DNA from: Limnohabitans_A sp048020265
GTDB taxonomy: Bacteria > Pseudomonadota > Gammaproteobacteria > Burkholderiales > Burkholderiaceae_C
DNA length: 64,000 nt
Reading direction: 5' to 3'
NCBI RefSeq assembly: GCF_048020265.1
Contig: NZ_CP171843.1
Span: forward strand, 1,798,001-1,862,000
Position numbers and translations under genes: made by a program. Below the pieces are notes generated by a model. That model had not been told where the DNA came from. It saw only the letters and a list, made by a program, of their open reading frames with translations, and made no database searches. Shown in pieces: positions 1-8,778 of the stretch (position 1 is the stretch's first letter; each line of letters opens with the position of its first letter).

Positions 1-260
1 GTACGCCACTGAACTGGCCCGCCCGCCAGTGGCTGATGGCATCTGACGCACCGCCCGAAGGCGCAGCGCCGGTCAGCCGCCAGGTGTGCAGCTGTCTGAA
101 TGTGCGTGAAGACGCCATCAACGCCTGCCTGCAAACACAATCGGGTGGCGAAGACCAGCGCCTGGCTGGACTGCAGGGACGGCTGCGGTGCGGTACCCAG
201 TGCGGCTCGTGCGTGCCCGAGTTACGCAAGCTCATCCGGCAGGTCGCGGTGCTCGTCTGA
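1..260 (+). CDS. nasA: Assimilatory nitrate reductase, C-terminal fragment
   Basis: The reading frame is open from the left edge and ends with TGA at 258-260, so only the C-terminus is present. The visible part holds a BFD-like [2Fe-2S] binding domain with cysteines in CSCLNVRE and CGTQCGSCVPEL. This domain is typical of the tail of the large molybdenum subunit of assimilatory nitrate reductases, where it passes electrons to the molybdopterin centre. NirB-type nitrite reductases also carry BFD domains, but theirs are internal, and the following ybiB and cobA (siroheme) genes suit nitrate assimilation. The enzyme assignment therefore rests on a short fragment plus context. Confidence 0.7.
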   Translation, partial: TPLNWPARQWLMASDAPPEGAAPVSRQVCSCLNVREDAINACLQTQSGGEDQRLAGLQGRLRCGTQCGSCVPELRKLIRQVAVLV

Positions 261-312
261 AGCGCATACCCATATAACGAACAGTTATCTGACTTCCTTC
301 ACAATCAACCAC

Positions 313-1212
313 ATGGGCATCGGTCATTACATCAAGGACATCGGACGCGGTAAGGACGGCGCCCGAGCACTTGGCCGCGCGCAAGCCGCCGACCTGATGG
401 GCCAGGTGCTCGACCAGCAGGTGAGCGACCTGGAACTGGGTGCGTTTTGCATCGCCATGCGCATCAAAGGCGAGACACCCGAGGAGATGGCAGGTTTTCT
501 GGACGCCGCGCATGCGCGACTGAACAAGGTCCGTACAGGCCAAGTGCCCACGGTGGTGCTGCCCAGCTACAACGGCGCACGCAAGCTGCCGGTGCTGACA
601 CCCATGCTGGCCCTGTTGCTGGCACGCGCGGGCGTGGCAGTGGTGGTGCATGGCACCGCCACCGAAGACAAGCGGGTGAGCAGCCAAGCGGTGTTGTCGC
701 ATCTGGGCATTGAGGCTCTCACGCACGTTGCACCGGCTGCGGCAGGTCAGGTGCAGTTCATCCCCACAGGCGTGCTGCATGCCGGACTGGACCGGCTGTT
801 GGCGGTGCGGCGGGTGGTCGGTCTGCGCAACCCGGGCCACAGCCTGGTCAAGCTGATGACCCCCTGTGATGGCGCCGCTTTGGTGGTGAGCAGCTACACC
901 CACCCCGAATACCTGCTGTCCATGTCCGCTACCTTCGAGCTGACCGGACAACACGCCTTGCTGCTGCGCGGCACCGAAGGCGAACCCGTGGCCGACGCCC
1001 GGCGCACCCCGGCGATGGATGTTTTCAAAGACGGCCAAACCCTGCGCGTACAGCAACAGCAGGAAGGCTCACTCGCCAAAATGCCCGAACTGCCGGGCAC
1101 CGACGCGGCCGCCACGGCGGTTTACATCGAACACGTTTTGCAAAACCTGCTGCCGGTACCCGAGCCGATTGCGCTGCAAGTCCAACACATCCTGCGCGAG
1201 GTGAAAGCATGA
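313..1212 (+). CDS. ybiB: YbiB family protein (TrpD2-like, anthranilate phosphoribosyltransferase fold)
   Basis: This 299-aa protein resembles the glycosyltransferase family 3 fold of anthranilate phosphoribosyltransferase. YbiB/TrpD2 members are not tryptophan enzymes; the E. coli protein is reported to bind nucleic acids. The ATG at 313 (MGIGHYIKDIG) was chosen because the frame upstream overlaps the nitrate reductase gene and does not look like protein. The N-terminal helical part (about residues 1-70) with RAQAADLMGQVLD matches the family, followed by the central alpha/beta domain containing VVVHGT. The stop overlaps the start of cobA by four bases (ATGA), so the two are translationally coupled. 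The order nitrate reductase-ybiB-cobA is common in Burkholderiales. Confidence 0.85.
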   Translation: MGIGHYIKDIGRGKDGARALGRAQAADLMGQVLDQQVSDLELGAFCIAMRIKGETPEEMAGFLDAAHARLNKVRTGQVPTVVLPSYNGARKLPVLTPMLALLLARAGVAVVVHGTATEDKRVSSQAVLSHLGIEALTHVAPAAAGQVQFIPTGVLHAGLDRLLAVRRVVGLRNPGHSLVKLMTPCDGAALVVSSYTHPEYLLSMSATFELTGQHALLLRGTEGEPVADARRTPAMDVFKDGQTLRVQQQQEGSLAKMPELPGTDAAATAVYIEHVLQNLLPVPEPIALQVQHILREVKA

Positions 1213-1994
1213 ACACCCCCCTTCAAGGCCGATGCACCCTGGTCGGTGCCGGCCCAGGCGATCCGGAGCTGCTCACCCTCAAAGCCGTCAAAGCGATTGC
1301 CAGCGCCACCGTGCTGCTGGTGGACGATCTGGTCAACGACGCGGTGCTGGCCCACGCCTCCCCCACCGCCCGCATCGTGCACGTGGGCAAACGCGGCGGC
1401 TGCAAGAGCACCTCACAGGCCTTCATTGATAAGCTGATGATCACCGCCGTGCAAGAAGGCGAACATGTGGTGCGCCTCAAAGGTGGCGATCCGTTCATCT
1501 TTGGCCGCGGTGGCGAGGAAGTCGAACGTTTACGCGAAGCGGGCATTGACGTGGAAGTGGTCAACGGCATCACCTCGGGTCTGGCGGGCATGAGCAGCCT
1601 GGGCGCACCGCTCACCCACCGCGAATACGCACACGGCGTGGTGTTTGTGACGGGCCACGCCAAACCCGGCGACAGCGGCACCGACTGGGCCCAACTGGCC
1701 ACCACCGCACACCAGGCCAAATTGACACTGGTGATCTACATGGGCGTGAGCAGCCTTGGGCACATCAGCCAGGGCTTGCTGCAGGGCTTGCCAGCGCAGA
1801 CACCCGTGGCCATCGTCCAGCACGCCAGCTTGCCCGAGCAACGCGAGGCCCTGTGCACCTTGGGCGAACTGGTGCACACGGTGCAACGCGAGCACCTTCA
1901 AAGCCCCAGCATCATCGTGGTGGGCGATGTGGTTCAGGGTGCGCGGGCTTGGCAACAAGCCACGCCACAGGCTGCAGCACAACACGCGGCCTGA
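1209..1994 (+). CDS. cobA: Uroporphyrinogen-III C-methyltransferase
   Basis: This 261-aa SAM-dependent methyltransferase converts uroporphyrinogen III to precorrin-2, the first step towards siroheme, the cofactor of assimilatory nitrite and sulfite reductases. Family motifs are clear: VGAGPGDPELLTLKA at the N-terminus, VVRLKGGDPFIFGRGGEE in the middle and PVAIVQHASLPEQRE near the C-terminus. The length matches the monofunctional enzyme, with no CysG-type dehydrogenase/chelatase domain. The start overlaps the ybiB stop, and the position behind a nitrate reductase gene points to supply of siroheme for nitrate assimilation. Confidence 0.95.
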   Translation: MNTPLQGRCTLVGAGPGDPELLTLKAVKAIASATVLLVDDLVNDAVLAHASPTARIVHVGKRGGCKSTSQAFIDKLMITAVQEGEHVVRLKGGDPFIFGRGGEEVERLREAGIDVEVVNGITSGLAGMSSLGAPLTHREYAHGVVFVTGHAKPGDSGTDWAQLATTAHQAKLTLVIYMGVSSLGHISQGLLQGLPAQTPVAIVQHASLPEQREALCTLGELVHTVQREHLQSPSIIVVGDVVQGARAWQQATPQAAAQHAA

Positions 1995-2029
1995 TTCGGC
2001 CGGGCATCTGCCGCTTACACTCCTGCCCC

Positions 2030-3256
2030 ATGAATACATGGGATGTGGTGATCGTGGGTGCCGGAGCTGCCGGTTTGTTTTGCGCGGGCGAAGCGGGCCA
2101 GCGCGGGCTGAAGGTGCTGGTCATCGACCACAGCGACAAGATCGCCGAAAAAATCCGCATTTCAGGCGGTGGACGTTGCAATTTCACCAACCGCTTGCTC
2201 GACGCATCGGCGCCGCAAAAGCACTTCATCAGCCAGAACCCGCATTTTTGCCGCTCGGCCCTGTCGCGCTACACGCCCCAAGACTTCATCGACCTGGTGC
2301 AAAAGCACGGCATCGCTTTCCATGAAAAGCACAAGGGCCAGCTGTTTTGCGACCACTCGGCCGAAGACATCATCCGCATGCTGCTGGCCGAATGTACGTT
2401 GGGCGGCGTGGAGATCCGCACGGGCTGCAGTGTGAAGTCGGTGCAAGCACCCAGCGAACAGAACACCCACTACACCCTGGAAACCAGCCAAGGCACTGTG
2501 CACACCACCTCACTGGTCGTGGCCACAGGCGGTTTGTCGATCCCCAAAATCGGGGCGAGTGACTGGGGCTACCGCATCGCCAGCCAGTTTGGCCTGCGCC
2601 TGGTCGAGCGCCGCCCCGGTCTGGTGCCCTTGACCTTTGACGGCGAGGCCTGGGCGCCTTATGCCCAGCTGGCCGGGCTGGCACTCCCCGTGGGCATCGA
2701 GACGGGCGAGAAAAAAAGCCGCATGCACTTTGACGAAGACCTGCTGTTCACGCACCGGGGTTTGTCCGGGCCCGGAGTCTTGCAAATCTCCAGCTATTGG
2801 CAGGACGGCACGCCGATTCGCCTGAACCTGGCCCCCGAGGTGAACCTGCCCGAGCGCCTGCAAGAGGCTAAGCTGCGCTCCAAAAAACTGCTGGGCAACG
2901 AGTTGGCCACCCTGGTGCCCAGCCGCCTGGCCGAGGCCTGGGTCAGCCAGGACCCGGCCCTGCAACGCACCGCCGCCGAAGTGCCCGACAAGGCCCTGAA
3001 CAAGCTGGCCGAGGCCCTGTCCAACTGGCAACTGACCCCCAACGGCAGCGAGGGCTACAAAAAAGCCGAGGTCACGCTGGGCGGGGTGGACACACGCGAT
3101 GTGTCCTCGCAAACCATGGAGTCCAAACAGCCCGGGCTGTACTTCATTGGTGAGGTGATCGACGTGACCGGGTGGCTGGGTGGTTACAACTTCCAGTGGG
3201 CCTGGGCCAGCGCACATGCCTGTGCGCAAGCCTTGCCCATCCCACTCAAAAACTGA
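2030..3256 (+). CDS. NAD(P)/FAD-dependent oxidoreductase, HI0933/BaiN family
   Basis: This 408-aa flavoprotein begins MNTWDVVIVGAGAAG, an FAD-binding dinucleotide fold at residues 5-16. It continues with KIRISGGGRCNFTN, the family signature, and ends with GEVIDVTGWLGGYNFQWAWA, the conserved C-terminal FAD motif. The ATG at 2030 puts the Rossmann glycines at the N-terminus; the open frame upstream runs through the end of cobA and is not coding. Members are uncharacterised oxidoreductases, some acting on bile-acid-like substrates, so the substrate here is unknown. The last 11 bases overlap the 3' end of the convergent patatin gene. Confidence 0.88.
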   Translation: MNTWDVVIVGAGAAGLFCAGEAGQRGLKVLVIDHSDKIAEKIRISGGGRCNFTNRLLDASAPQKHFISQNPHFCRSALSRYTPQDFIDLVQKHGIAFHEKHKGQLFCDHSAEDIIRMLLAECTLGGVEIRTGCSVKSVQAPSEQNTHYTLETSQGTVHTTSLVVATGGLSIPKIGASDWGYRIASQFGLRLVERRPGLVPLTFDGEAWAPYAQLAGLALPVGIETGEKKSRMHFDEDLLFTHRGLSGPGVLQISSYWQDGTPIRLNLAPEVNLPERLQEAKLRSKKLLGNELATLVPSRLAEAWVSQDPALQRTAAEVPDKALNKLAEALSNWQLTPNGSEGYKKAEVTLGGVDTRDVSSQTMESKQPGLYFIGEVIDVTGWLGGYNFQWAWASAHACAQALPIPLKN

Positions 3257-5528
3257 AGCGCCGGCCCAATTGCAAAAACAGGTTGTAGGAATCGCCGGAG
3301 CCTCTGGCCGCGCCCAGGTAGATGTCACCGATCTTGCTGTCCACGGCCACAAAGAGCGTGCCGCTGTAGCGCCAACGCATCGCATCGCCCTTGTACCAGG
3401 CGTCACCGGCTTCCAGCACCGTGCCCACATAGGTTTTCTGGTTGAACAAACCGCCCTGGGTCAGGCGGTACATGTAGGTGCTTTGCACATGCGCCAACTG
3501 GTCGCCCACCAGTTGCCCCATGCGGTAAGCACCCATGTTCTGAAAACCGCCCAGAATCAATTGGCTGGGTGAGCGGCAGTTGCCGCAGTCGAGCGTGACG
3601 CGGTCTTGCGCCAGATTCAGCCCCAAATTGAAGATGTGCGGCCCCACCGAGTGCGCCCATTTGCCCGACAAACGCCCGCCGCTGTAGATGGCCCCGGAAA
3701 CGCCCTGCTCCAGGCCTACACCGAAAAAATAACCCCGCGTCGGAAAACTCAGAGAGTCCAGCTGATCGATCTGAAACTGCGCCTTGACCCCCCTGTACTT
3801 GACCAGCTCGGTGTCGGTGCCCTGGATTTCGGACAACTCGGTGGTGGTGTCAAAACTTCTGCGGATCGCGCTGGAGGTGATGCCCATCTTGATGTTGGCC
3901 TGGCGCTCGAAGTCGTAAACCAACTGGGCATCCAGGCTCTGGACCGTCTGCTTGTAATAAGCCAGTTTCTGGTTGCCCTCTTCGTTTCTGAAAACCGCGG
4001 TTCGGTACAAAGGCAAATAGTTGCGGTCCCAAGAAGCCCCGGCCTCCAGGCTCCAGCCCTGGGACAGCGGTTGGTAAAAACGGGCCGCCAGCTCGGACTG
4101 GGTGCCCAAGCGGGCATCGAGTGAAAACTCCAGGCCCGAAGGCGTCAACCAAGGCCGGCGATAACCCACACCAGCCGCCACCTGGGTGATGCCATCCACT
4201 TCGGTGGAAAACCCCAGCGTGGTCTTGAAGAAATGCGGGCTGTAGGGCTTTTCGCGCACGCTGACGATCAGCTTGTAGCGCTCATCTTGCTGCTGCGCCA
4301 GGCTGTAACTGACCAGATCAAAATAACCGCTGGTGTAGAGCGCGTCCATGTAGCGCTCCGCCTGCTGGGGCGAGAACTCTTGGCCCAGCATGGGCGACAG
4401 CATGGTTTGGATGTAGTGCTCGGACACATCCTTGTGGCCTTGCGCCTCAATGGCCACGATGCGTTTCTCACGCTGATCAAACGACAGGCGCGTGGTCGAT
4501 GGGGCATGGGCTTGCGCGGCGAAGGCCACACGCAAGGCAGCCAGCTGGGCAGCCACGGGCGCCAAGGCCTGCTGACCCCTGGCAACGATGTCGGGCGCAC
4601 GGTTGAAGTCGGCAAAACCAATGTCCTGCACCGACGGCTGCACCAAAACGTCCTGGGGGCGCAGCAAAGCCAGATTGCGTTTTTCGTTTTGACGAATCAG
4701 GATGTCCAGCATCCGATTGGCCACCACCAGCGCATGGCTGGCCTGCGAGCCCTTGTCCTCGTCCATCCCGCCTCCCACAAAAGAGGCCACGATCACATCG
4801 GCGCCTTCGCGCAAAGCCACCTCAATGGGCAAATTGGCCACCAAGCCGCCGTCGACATAAGTCTCCCCCTCGACCTCCACCGGGGCAAACACCGCCGGTG
4901 CCGCCATGCTGGCCCGGATCGCCAGGTGCAGGGCTCCTTGGTCAAACACCTTCAACTCGCCATCCCGGTATCGGGTCGCCACGGCGCGAAACGGGATCTT
5001 CAGATGGTTGAAATGGACAAGCGGCGGGACGTGCGCCGTCAAGGCCTGCAGCAAAGCCAGGAAACGCTGGCCATCGCTTACACCCCGGGCAAAGCTCGCG
5101 CCCCCGTCCTTGATGCCGAATTCCAGCTCGACCGGATATTTTTGCTGGTAAGCGCGGGTGCGGGTGGGCAACTCCAGCCGGTTGAGTTGGTCCAGAGCCA
5201 CTTTGGACGGGTCCAGACCACCGACCGTGCGCTCGATCTCGTCTGTGGACATGCCACTGGCATACAAGCCCCCAATGACCGCCCCCATGCTGGTGCCCAC
5301 AATGCGGGCGATCGGAATGCGGTCTCGCTCCAGCTGGCGCAACACCGCCAGGTGGGCAAAGCCTTTGGCACCACCACCGGCCAGCACCACCACCACGGAT
5401 GGTGCGGCAACAGGTGGGCTGACGGGCGTTTGCGCCTGGCTCCAGCCACTCATCAGACCGAAGGCCAAGGCCACCAGGGCTTGGATTGGGTGCACACAAA
5501 CGGCACAGATGTCTTTGAATGGATTCAT
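3246..5528 (-). CDS. Patatin-like phospholipase with Omp85-type barrel (type Vd autotransporter, PlpD-like)
   Basis: This 760-aa protein has a signal-peptide-like N-terminus (hydrophobic residues about 16-27, cleavage probably after SQA). A patatin phospholipase domain follows: GGGAKG oxyanion loop at 51-56, nucleophile Ser80 in GTSMG, and the dyad Asp226 in DGG. The rest holds a POTRA-like segment (about 345-425) and a BamA/TpsB-like beta-barrel ending in the aromatic RRFSF typical of outer-membrane barrels. That order defines type Vd secretion (PlpD of Pseudomonas), in which the lipase is carried to the cell surface by its own barrel. The gene stands alone, divergent from rpsU. Confidence 0.9.
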   Translation of the reverse strand: MNPFKDICAVCVHPIQALVALAFGLMSGWSQAQTPVSPPVAAPSVVVVLAGGGAKGFAHLAVLRQLERDRIPIARIVGTSMGAVIGGLYASGMSTDEIERTVGGLDPSKVALDQLNRLELPTRTRAYQQKYPVELEFGIKDGGASFARGVSDGQRFLALLQALTAHVPPLVHFNHLKIPFRAVATRYRDGELKVFDQGALHLAIRASMAAPAVFAPVEVEGETYVDGGLVANLPIEVALREGADVIVASFVGGGMDEDKGSQASHALVVANRMLDILIRQNEKRNLALLRPQDVLVQPSVQDIGFADFNRAPDIVARGQQALAPVAAQLAALRVAFAAQAHAPSTTRLSFDQREKRIVAIEAQGHKDVSEHYIQTMLSPMLGQEFSPQQAERYMDALYTSGYFDLVSYSLAQQQDERYKLIVSVREKPYSPHFFKTTLGFSTEVDGITQVAAGVGYRRPWLTPSGLEFSLDARLGTQSELAARFYQPLSQGWSLEAGASWDRNYLPLYRTAVFRNEEGNQKLAYYKQTVQSLDAQLVYDFERQANIKMGITSSAIRRSFDTTTELSEIQGTDTELVKYRGVKAQFQIDQLDSLSFPTRGYFFGVGLEQGVSGAIYSGGRLSGKWAHSVGPHIFNLGLNLAQDRVTLDCGNCRSPSQLILGGFQNMGAYRMGQLVGDQLAHVQSTYMYRLTQGGLFNQKTYVGTVLEAGDAWYKGDAMRWRYSGTLFVAVDSKIGDIYLGAARGSGDSYNLFLQLGRRFSF

Positions 5529-5661
5529 TGGTATTGCATTTTAGGGACCCGCCCTTTTGCAAGCGCTCTGGCCGTGGCGAGCGGTCAAGGCCTTGTCGAT
5601 TTTGCGCAAAGATGTGTGTCTTTGAGCGCACACATACCGGCCAGCCCCGTTTCTCAGGCGC

Positions 5662-5667
5662 TATAAT
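5662..5667 (+). promoter_or_regulatory. Probable -10 element of the rpsU promoter
   Basis: A perfect TATAAT lies about 130 bases upstream of rpsU in the gap between two divergent genes. I see no good -35 at 16-18 bases, so the call rests on the -10 hexamer and its place. Confidence 0.45.
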
Positions 5668-5794
5668 CTCAGGCTTTGCTGGCAAACCCCCGTCTGCCAA
5701 ATACTAGTTCGTGACGGGGAACCGCCGAAACTGGGCTTCAAGGGCCCGATCTCCCTTGTTGCTGCAGCCGGCACATTTTTGGAAAATTGATTCA

Positions 5795-6007
5795 ATGACC
5801 ACCATCCGCGTGAAAGAAAACGAGCCGTTTGACGTTGCCCTGCGTCGCTTCAAGCGCACCATCGAAAAACTCGGCCTGCTGACAGACTTGCGTGCCCGCG
5901 AGTTCTATGAAAAGCCCACCACCGAGCGCAAGCGTAAAAAAGCAGCTGCCGTCAAGCGTCACTACAAGCGCGTTCGCAGCATGCAGTTGCCCAAGAAGAT
6001 GTATTGA
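5795..6007 (+). CDS. rpsU: 30S ribosomal protein S21
   Basis: This 70-aa basic protein begins MTTIRVKENEPFDVALRRFK and ends in a Lys/Arg-rich tail (KRHYKRVRSMQLPKKMY), the standard S21 sequence and length. S21 sits on the small ribosomal subunit near the anti-Shine-Dalgarno region and assists initiation. The upstream frame is open but not conserved, so the ATG at 5795 is used. A terminator lies immediately downstream, and yqeY follows, as in many betaproteobacteria. Confidence 0.97.
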   Translation: MTTIRVKENEPFDVALRRFKRTIEKLGLLTDLRAREFYEKPTTERKRKKAAAVKRHYKRVRSMQLPKKMY

Positions 6008-6041
6008 TCTTCATTTGTATGGCCTGAAAAGGTCTGCAAAC

Positions 6042-6081
6042 AAGCCCGCTGGAGGACGCTCAGGCGGGCTTTGTTGTTTTT
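6042..6081 (+). terminator. Rho-independent terminator after rpsU
   Basis: Stem AAGCCCGC (6042-6049) pairs with GCGGGCTT (6064-6071), followed by a T-rich tract to 6081. It probably attenuates read-through from rpsU into yqeY. Confidence 0.8.
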
Positions 6082-6116
6082 ATCTCCCCACATTCGTCAC
6101 ACCGCAGGAGCCCCTC

Positions 6117-6563
6117 ATGAGCCTGAAAGAAAAAATCACCGAAGACATGAAAACCGCCATGCGCGCCAAAGACACCGAGCGTTTGGGCACCATCCGATTG
6201 CTGCTGTCGGCCATGAAGCAAAAGGAAGTAGACGAGCGCATCGAACTCGACGATGTGGCCGTGGTGGCCATCGTGGACAAGCTGATCAAGCAGCGCAAAG
6301 ACTCGATCGCCGCTTTTGAACAAGCCGCCCGCAAAGACCTGGCCGACAAGGAAAAAGCCGAAATGGCCGTGCTGCTGGCTTACCTGCCCGAGCGCATGTC
6401 GGCCGAAGAAGTCACAGCTGCCGTGCAGGCCATCGTGGCCGAGCTGGGAGCCAAAGGGCCAGGCGACATGGGCAAGGTCATGGGCGCGGTCAAAGCCCAG
6501 TTGGCTGGCAAGGCCGACATGGGCCAGGTGTCGGCAGCGGTGAAGGCTGCGCTGGCGGGCTGA
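6117..6563 (+). CDS. yqeY: GatB/YqeY domain-containing protein
   Basis: This 148-aa protein corresponds to the C-terminal tail domain of the GatB subunit of tRNA amidotransferase, found here alone. The N-terminus MSLKEKITEDMKTAMRAKD is characteristic of YqeY. The end (KGPGDMGKVMGAVKAQLAGK) is the conserved YqeY tail helix region. The ATG at 6117 has a good ribosome site (GCAGGAG) upstream. YqeY proteins may bind tRNA, but the role is not established. The gene follows rpsU, as in many proteobacteria. Confidence 0.92.
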   Translation: MSLKEKITEDMKTAMRAKDTERLGTIRLLLSAMKQKEVDERIELDDVAVVAIVDKLIKQRKDSIAAFEQAARKDLADKEKAEMAVLLAYLPERMSAEEVTAAVQAIVAELGAKGPGDMGKVMGAVKAQLAGKADMGQVSAAVKAALAG

Positions 6564-6596
6564 GTCTGCAGCTCTGCCTGCACCGCGCAGCAGGCC

Positions 6597-8018
6597 TCAG
6601 CTGCCCGCCAGTTTCATGCGGTTGACCAAAATGGAGCCGGTGGTTTTGGCGCCCATGTTGTAGGTGTCAGCGCCCACGGCCTCGATGCCCATGAGCATGT
6701 CTTTGAGGTTGCCCGCGATGGTGATCTCGTGCACCGGGTAAGCGATCTGGCCGTTCTCGACCCAAAAGCCGCTGGCCCCGCGTGAATAGTCGCCCGTGAC
6801 GTAGTTCACGCCTTGGCCCATCAGCTCGATCACAAACAGGCCCGTGCCCAGCTTCTGCAGCATGGCGTCCAGGTCGTCAGTGGCCTGCGTCAGGCGCGAA
6901 GTCAGCGTCAGGTTGTGCGAGCCCCCGGCGTTGCCGGTGGTCTTCATGCCCAGCTTGCGCGCCGAGTAACTGCTCAAAAAATAGCCCTCGACACGGCCGC
7001 CCTTGACCACCTGGCGGCGCACAGAGCGCACGCCCTCGTCGTCAAACGGTGAGCTGCCTTTGCCGCGCAAGACAAACGGGTCTTCTTCGATGTCGATGTG
7101 CTTGGGGAACACTTTTTTGCCCAAGGAATCGAGCAAGAAGCTGCTCTTGCGGTAAAGCGCTCCACCGCTCACAGCCTGCACAAAACCGCCCAGCAAGCCA
7201 GCGGCTACGGGCGACTCGAACAGCACTGGGCATTCGGTCGTGGCGATCTTGCGGGCACCCAGGCGCGACAAGGCGCGTTCGGCGGCGTAGCGGCCCACCG
7301 CTTCGGGCGAGGCCATTTCATCCGCGCAGCGCATCGAGGTGTACCAGGCGTCGCGCTGCATTTCGGCGTTACGGCCGGGCAGCTTGGCGATCGGGGCGAC
7401 CGAGATGCTGTGGCGCGAGCTGGCGTAGCCCCCACGAAAACCGTGCGTGTGGGCGCTGAAAAAATGGCTTTGCTGGGCCGACACGGCCGCGCCGTCGCTG
7501 TTGGTGATGCGGCGGCTGGTTTTGAGCGCAGCAGCCTCGCACTGCAAGGCCAGCTTGGCGGCCTCTTCACTCTGGATCGCCCAAGGGTGGAACAAATCCA
7601 AATCGCGGTGATTGGTTTCGATGTCGGCTTCGTCAGGCAAACCGGCTGTCGGGTCTTCGGCGGTGAAGCGGGCGATGTCGTAAGCCGCCTGCACCGTGCG
7701 CTCGATCGCGGCTTTGGAAAAGTCCGACGTGCTGGCGTTGCCCCTGCGGTGGTCCACATACACCGTCACGCCCAGCGATTTGTCGCGGTTGCGCTCCACG
7801 TTTTCCAGCTCGCCCTTGCGCACGCTGACCGACAGACCGCAGCCTTCAGACGCCTCGGCCCCCGCGTTGGTGGCGCCCAGCTTTTTGGCGTGCTTCAGGG
7901 CGATGTCGACCAACTCTTCAAAATGATCACGCGAGTAGCTGAAACCGTCATGGGCCTGGGCAGGGGATGCAGTGGCAGGGGCGTTTTGTTTCACGGAACT
8001 TTTCACAGAAATTTCCAC
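6597..8018 (-). CDS. pmbA: Metalloprotease PmbA (TldE)
   Basis: This member of the TldD/PmbA family matches E. coli PmbA along its whole length. Motifs include ERNRDKSLGVTVYVDHRRG, LYRKSSFLLDSLGKKVFP and a C-terminal TGDYSRGASGFWVENG. PmbA pairs with TldD to form a zinc protease that trims small peptides, such as modified peptides and the CcdA antitoxin; tldD is not in this window. No ATG is available at the 5' end. I use GTG at 8018, giving about 473 aa; GTG at 8006 or 7994 is also possible. The frame remains open to 8081. The gene is divergent from darP. Confidence 0.9.
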   Translation of the reverse strand: MEISVKSSVKQNAPATASPAQAHDGFSYSRDHFEELVDIALKHAKKLGATNAGAEASEGCGLSVSVRKGELENVERNRDKSLGVTVYVDHRRGNASTSDFSKAAIERTVQAAYDIARFTAEDPTAGLPDEADIETNHRDLDLFHPWAIQSEEAAKLALQCEAAALKTSRRITNSDGAAVSAQQSHFFSAHTHGFRGGYASSRHSISVAPIAKLPGRNAEMQRDAWYTSMRCADEMASPEAVGRYAAERALSRLGARKIATTECPVLFESPVAAGLLGGFVQAVSGGALYRKSSFLLDSLGKKVFPKHIDIEEDPFVLRGKGSSPFDDEGVRSVRRQVVKGGRVEGYFLSSYSARKLGMKTTGNAGGSHNLTLTSRLTQATDDLDAMLQKLGTGLFVIELMGQGVNYVTGDYSRGASGFWVENGQIAYPVHEITIAGNLKDMLMGIEAVGADTYNMGAKTTGSILVNRMKLAGS

Positions 8019-8121
8019 GTAGGGGGTCTCGAAAAAAATGGCGGGCGCCGGGCCCGCAGTGGCCGCTATGATACTTGCCACCCAGCCTCAGCGCTGCCTC
8101 AGAAAACGAGTTCCCCCAGTC

Positions 8122-8778
8122 ATGTCCCGTAAACCCAAAAAAGGCTATTTCGTCCGTGGTCAGTTTGTTGCCGAGGGCAGCGAACTCGACCTGGAGTACA
8201 AGCGAGAGCTCAAAGGTGGCTTGGAAGGCCCCAGCCGCACCGAACTCAAGCGCGAAAGCACCGAGCTGCAAGAACTCGGCACAGCCTTGCTGACCCTTCG
8301 TCGCGACCTGATGGAGGGCCTGGCCCTGCCCGACAAACTGGTGGACGGTCTGGCCGAAGCCAAGCGCATCACCAACTTCGAAGGCAAGCGTCGTCAGATG
8401 CAGTTCATCGGCAAGCAAATGCGCCTGCTCAGCCCCGAAACCCTGCAAGCCGTGCGCGAGGCGCTCGACATCCAGCGCCTGGGCAGCGCCAAAGACACCC
8501 AGGCCCTGCACCTGGCCGAAGCCTGGCGCGACCGCCTGATCGCTAACGATGCCGCGGTGGGCGAATGGATCGCGCACTACCCGCAAACCGACATCCAGCA
8601 GCTTCGCGCCTTGGTGCGCCAGGCTCGCAAAGACGCAGTGCCCGTGACCAACGCCGCCGTCTCGCAAGGCCTGGCCCCGCGCCAAGGTCGCGCTTACCGC
8701 GAGTTGTTCAAACTGGTGCGCAGCGTGCTGACAAACGGCGAAAGCGACAACACCCCCGACGAGACCGAAGATGAGTGA
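8122..8778 (+). CDS. darP: Ribosome biogenesis factor DarP (YjgA, DUF615)
   Basis: This 218-aa protein begins MSRKPKKGYFVRGQFV and contains the DUF615 region with RESTELQELGTALL and LPDKLVDGLAEAKRI. YjgA/DarP associates with late 50S ribosomal precursors in E. coli. In many proteobacteria it is paired divergently with pmbA, as here. The C-terminal part ends in an acidic tail (NTPDETEDE). Its last eight bases overlap the start of mog, so the two are probably cotranscribed. Confidence 0.93.
   Translation: MSRKPKKGYFVRGQFVAEGSELDLEYKRELKGGLEGPSRTELKRESTELQELGTALLTLRRDLMEGLALPDKLVDGLAEAKRITNFEGKRRQMQFIGKQMRLLSPETLQAVREALDIQRLGSAKDTQALHLAEAWRDRLIANDAAVGEWIAHYPQTDIQQLRALVRQARKDAVPVTNAAVSQGLAPRQGRAYRELFKLVRSVLTNGESDNTPDETEDE

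Noticed and set aside
3246..3256. Overlap of convergent genes as a sign of a frameshift
   Set aside because: Both stops are in the expected place for their families, so this is an ordinary 11-base overlap.
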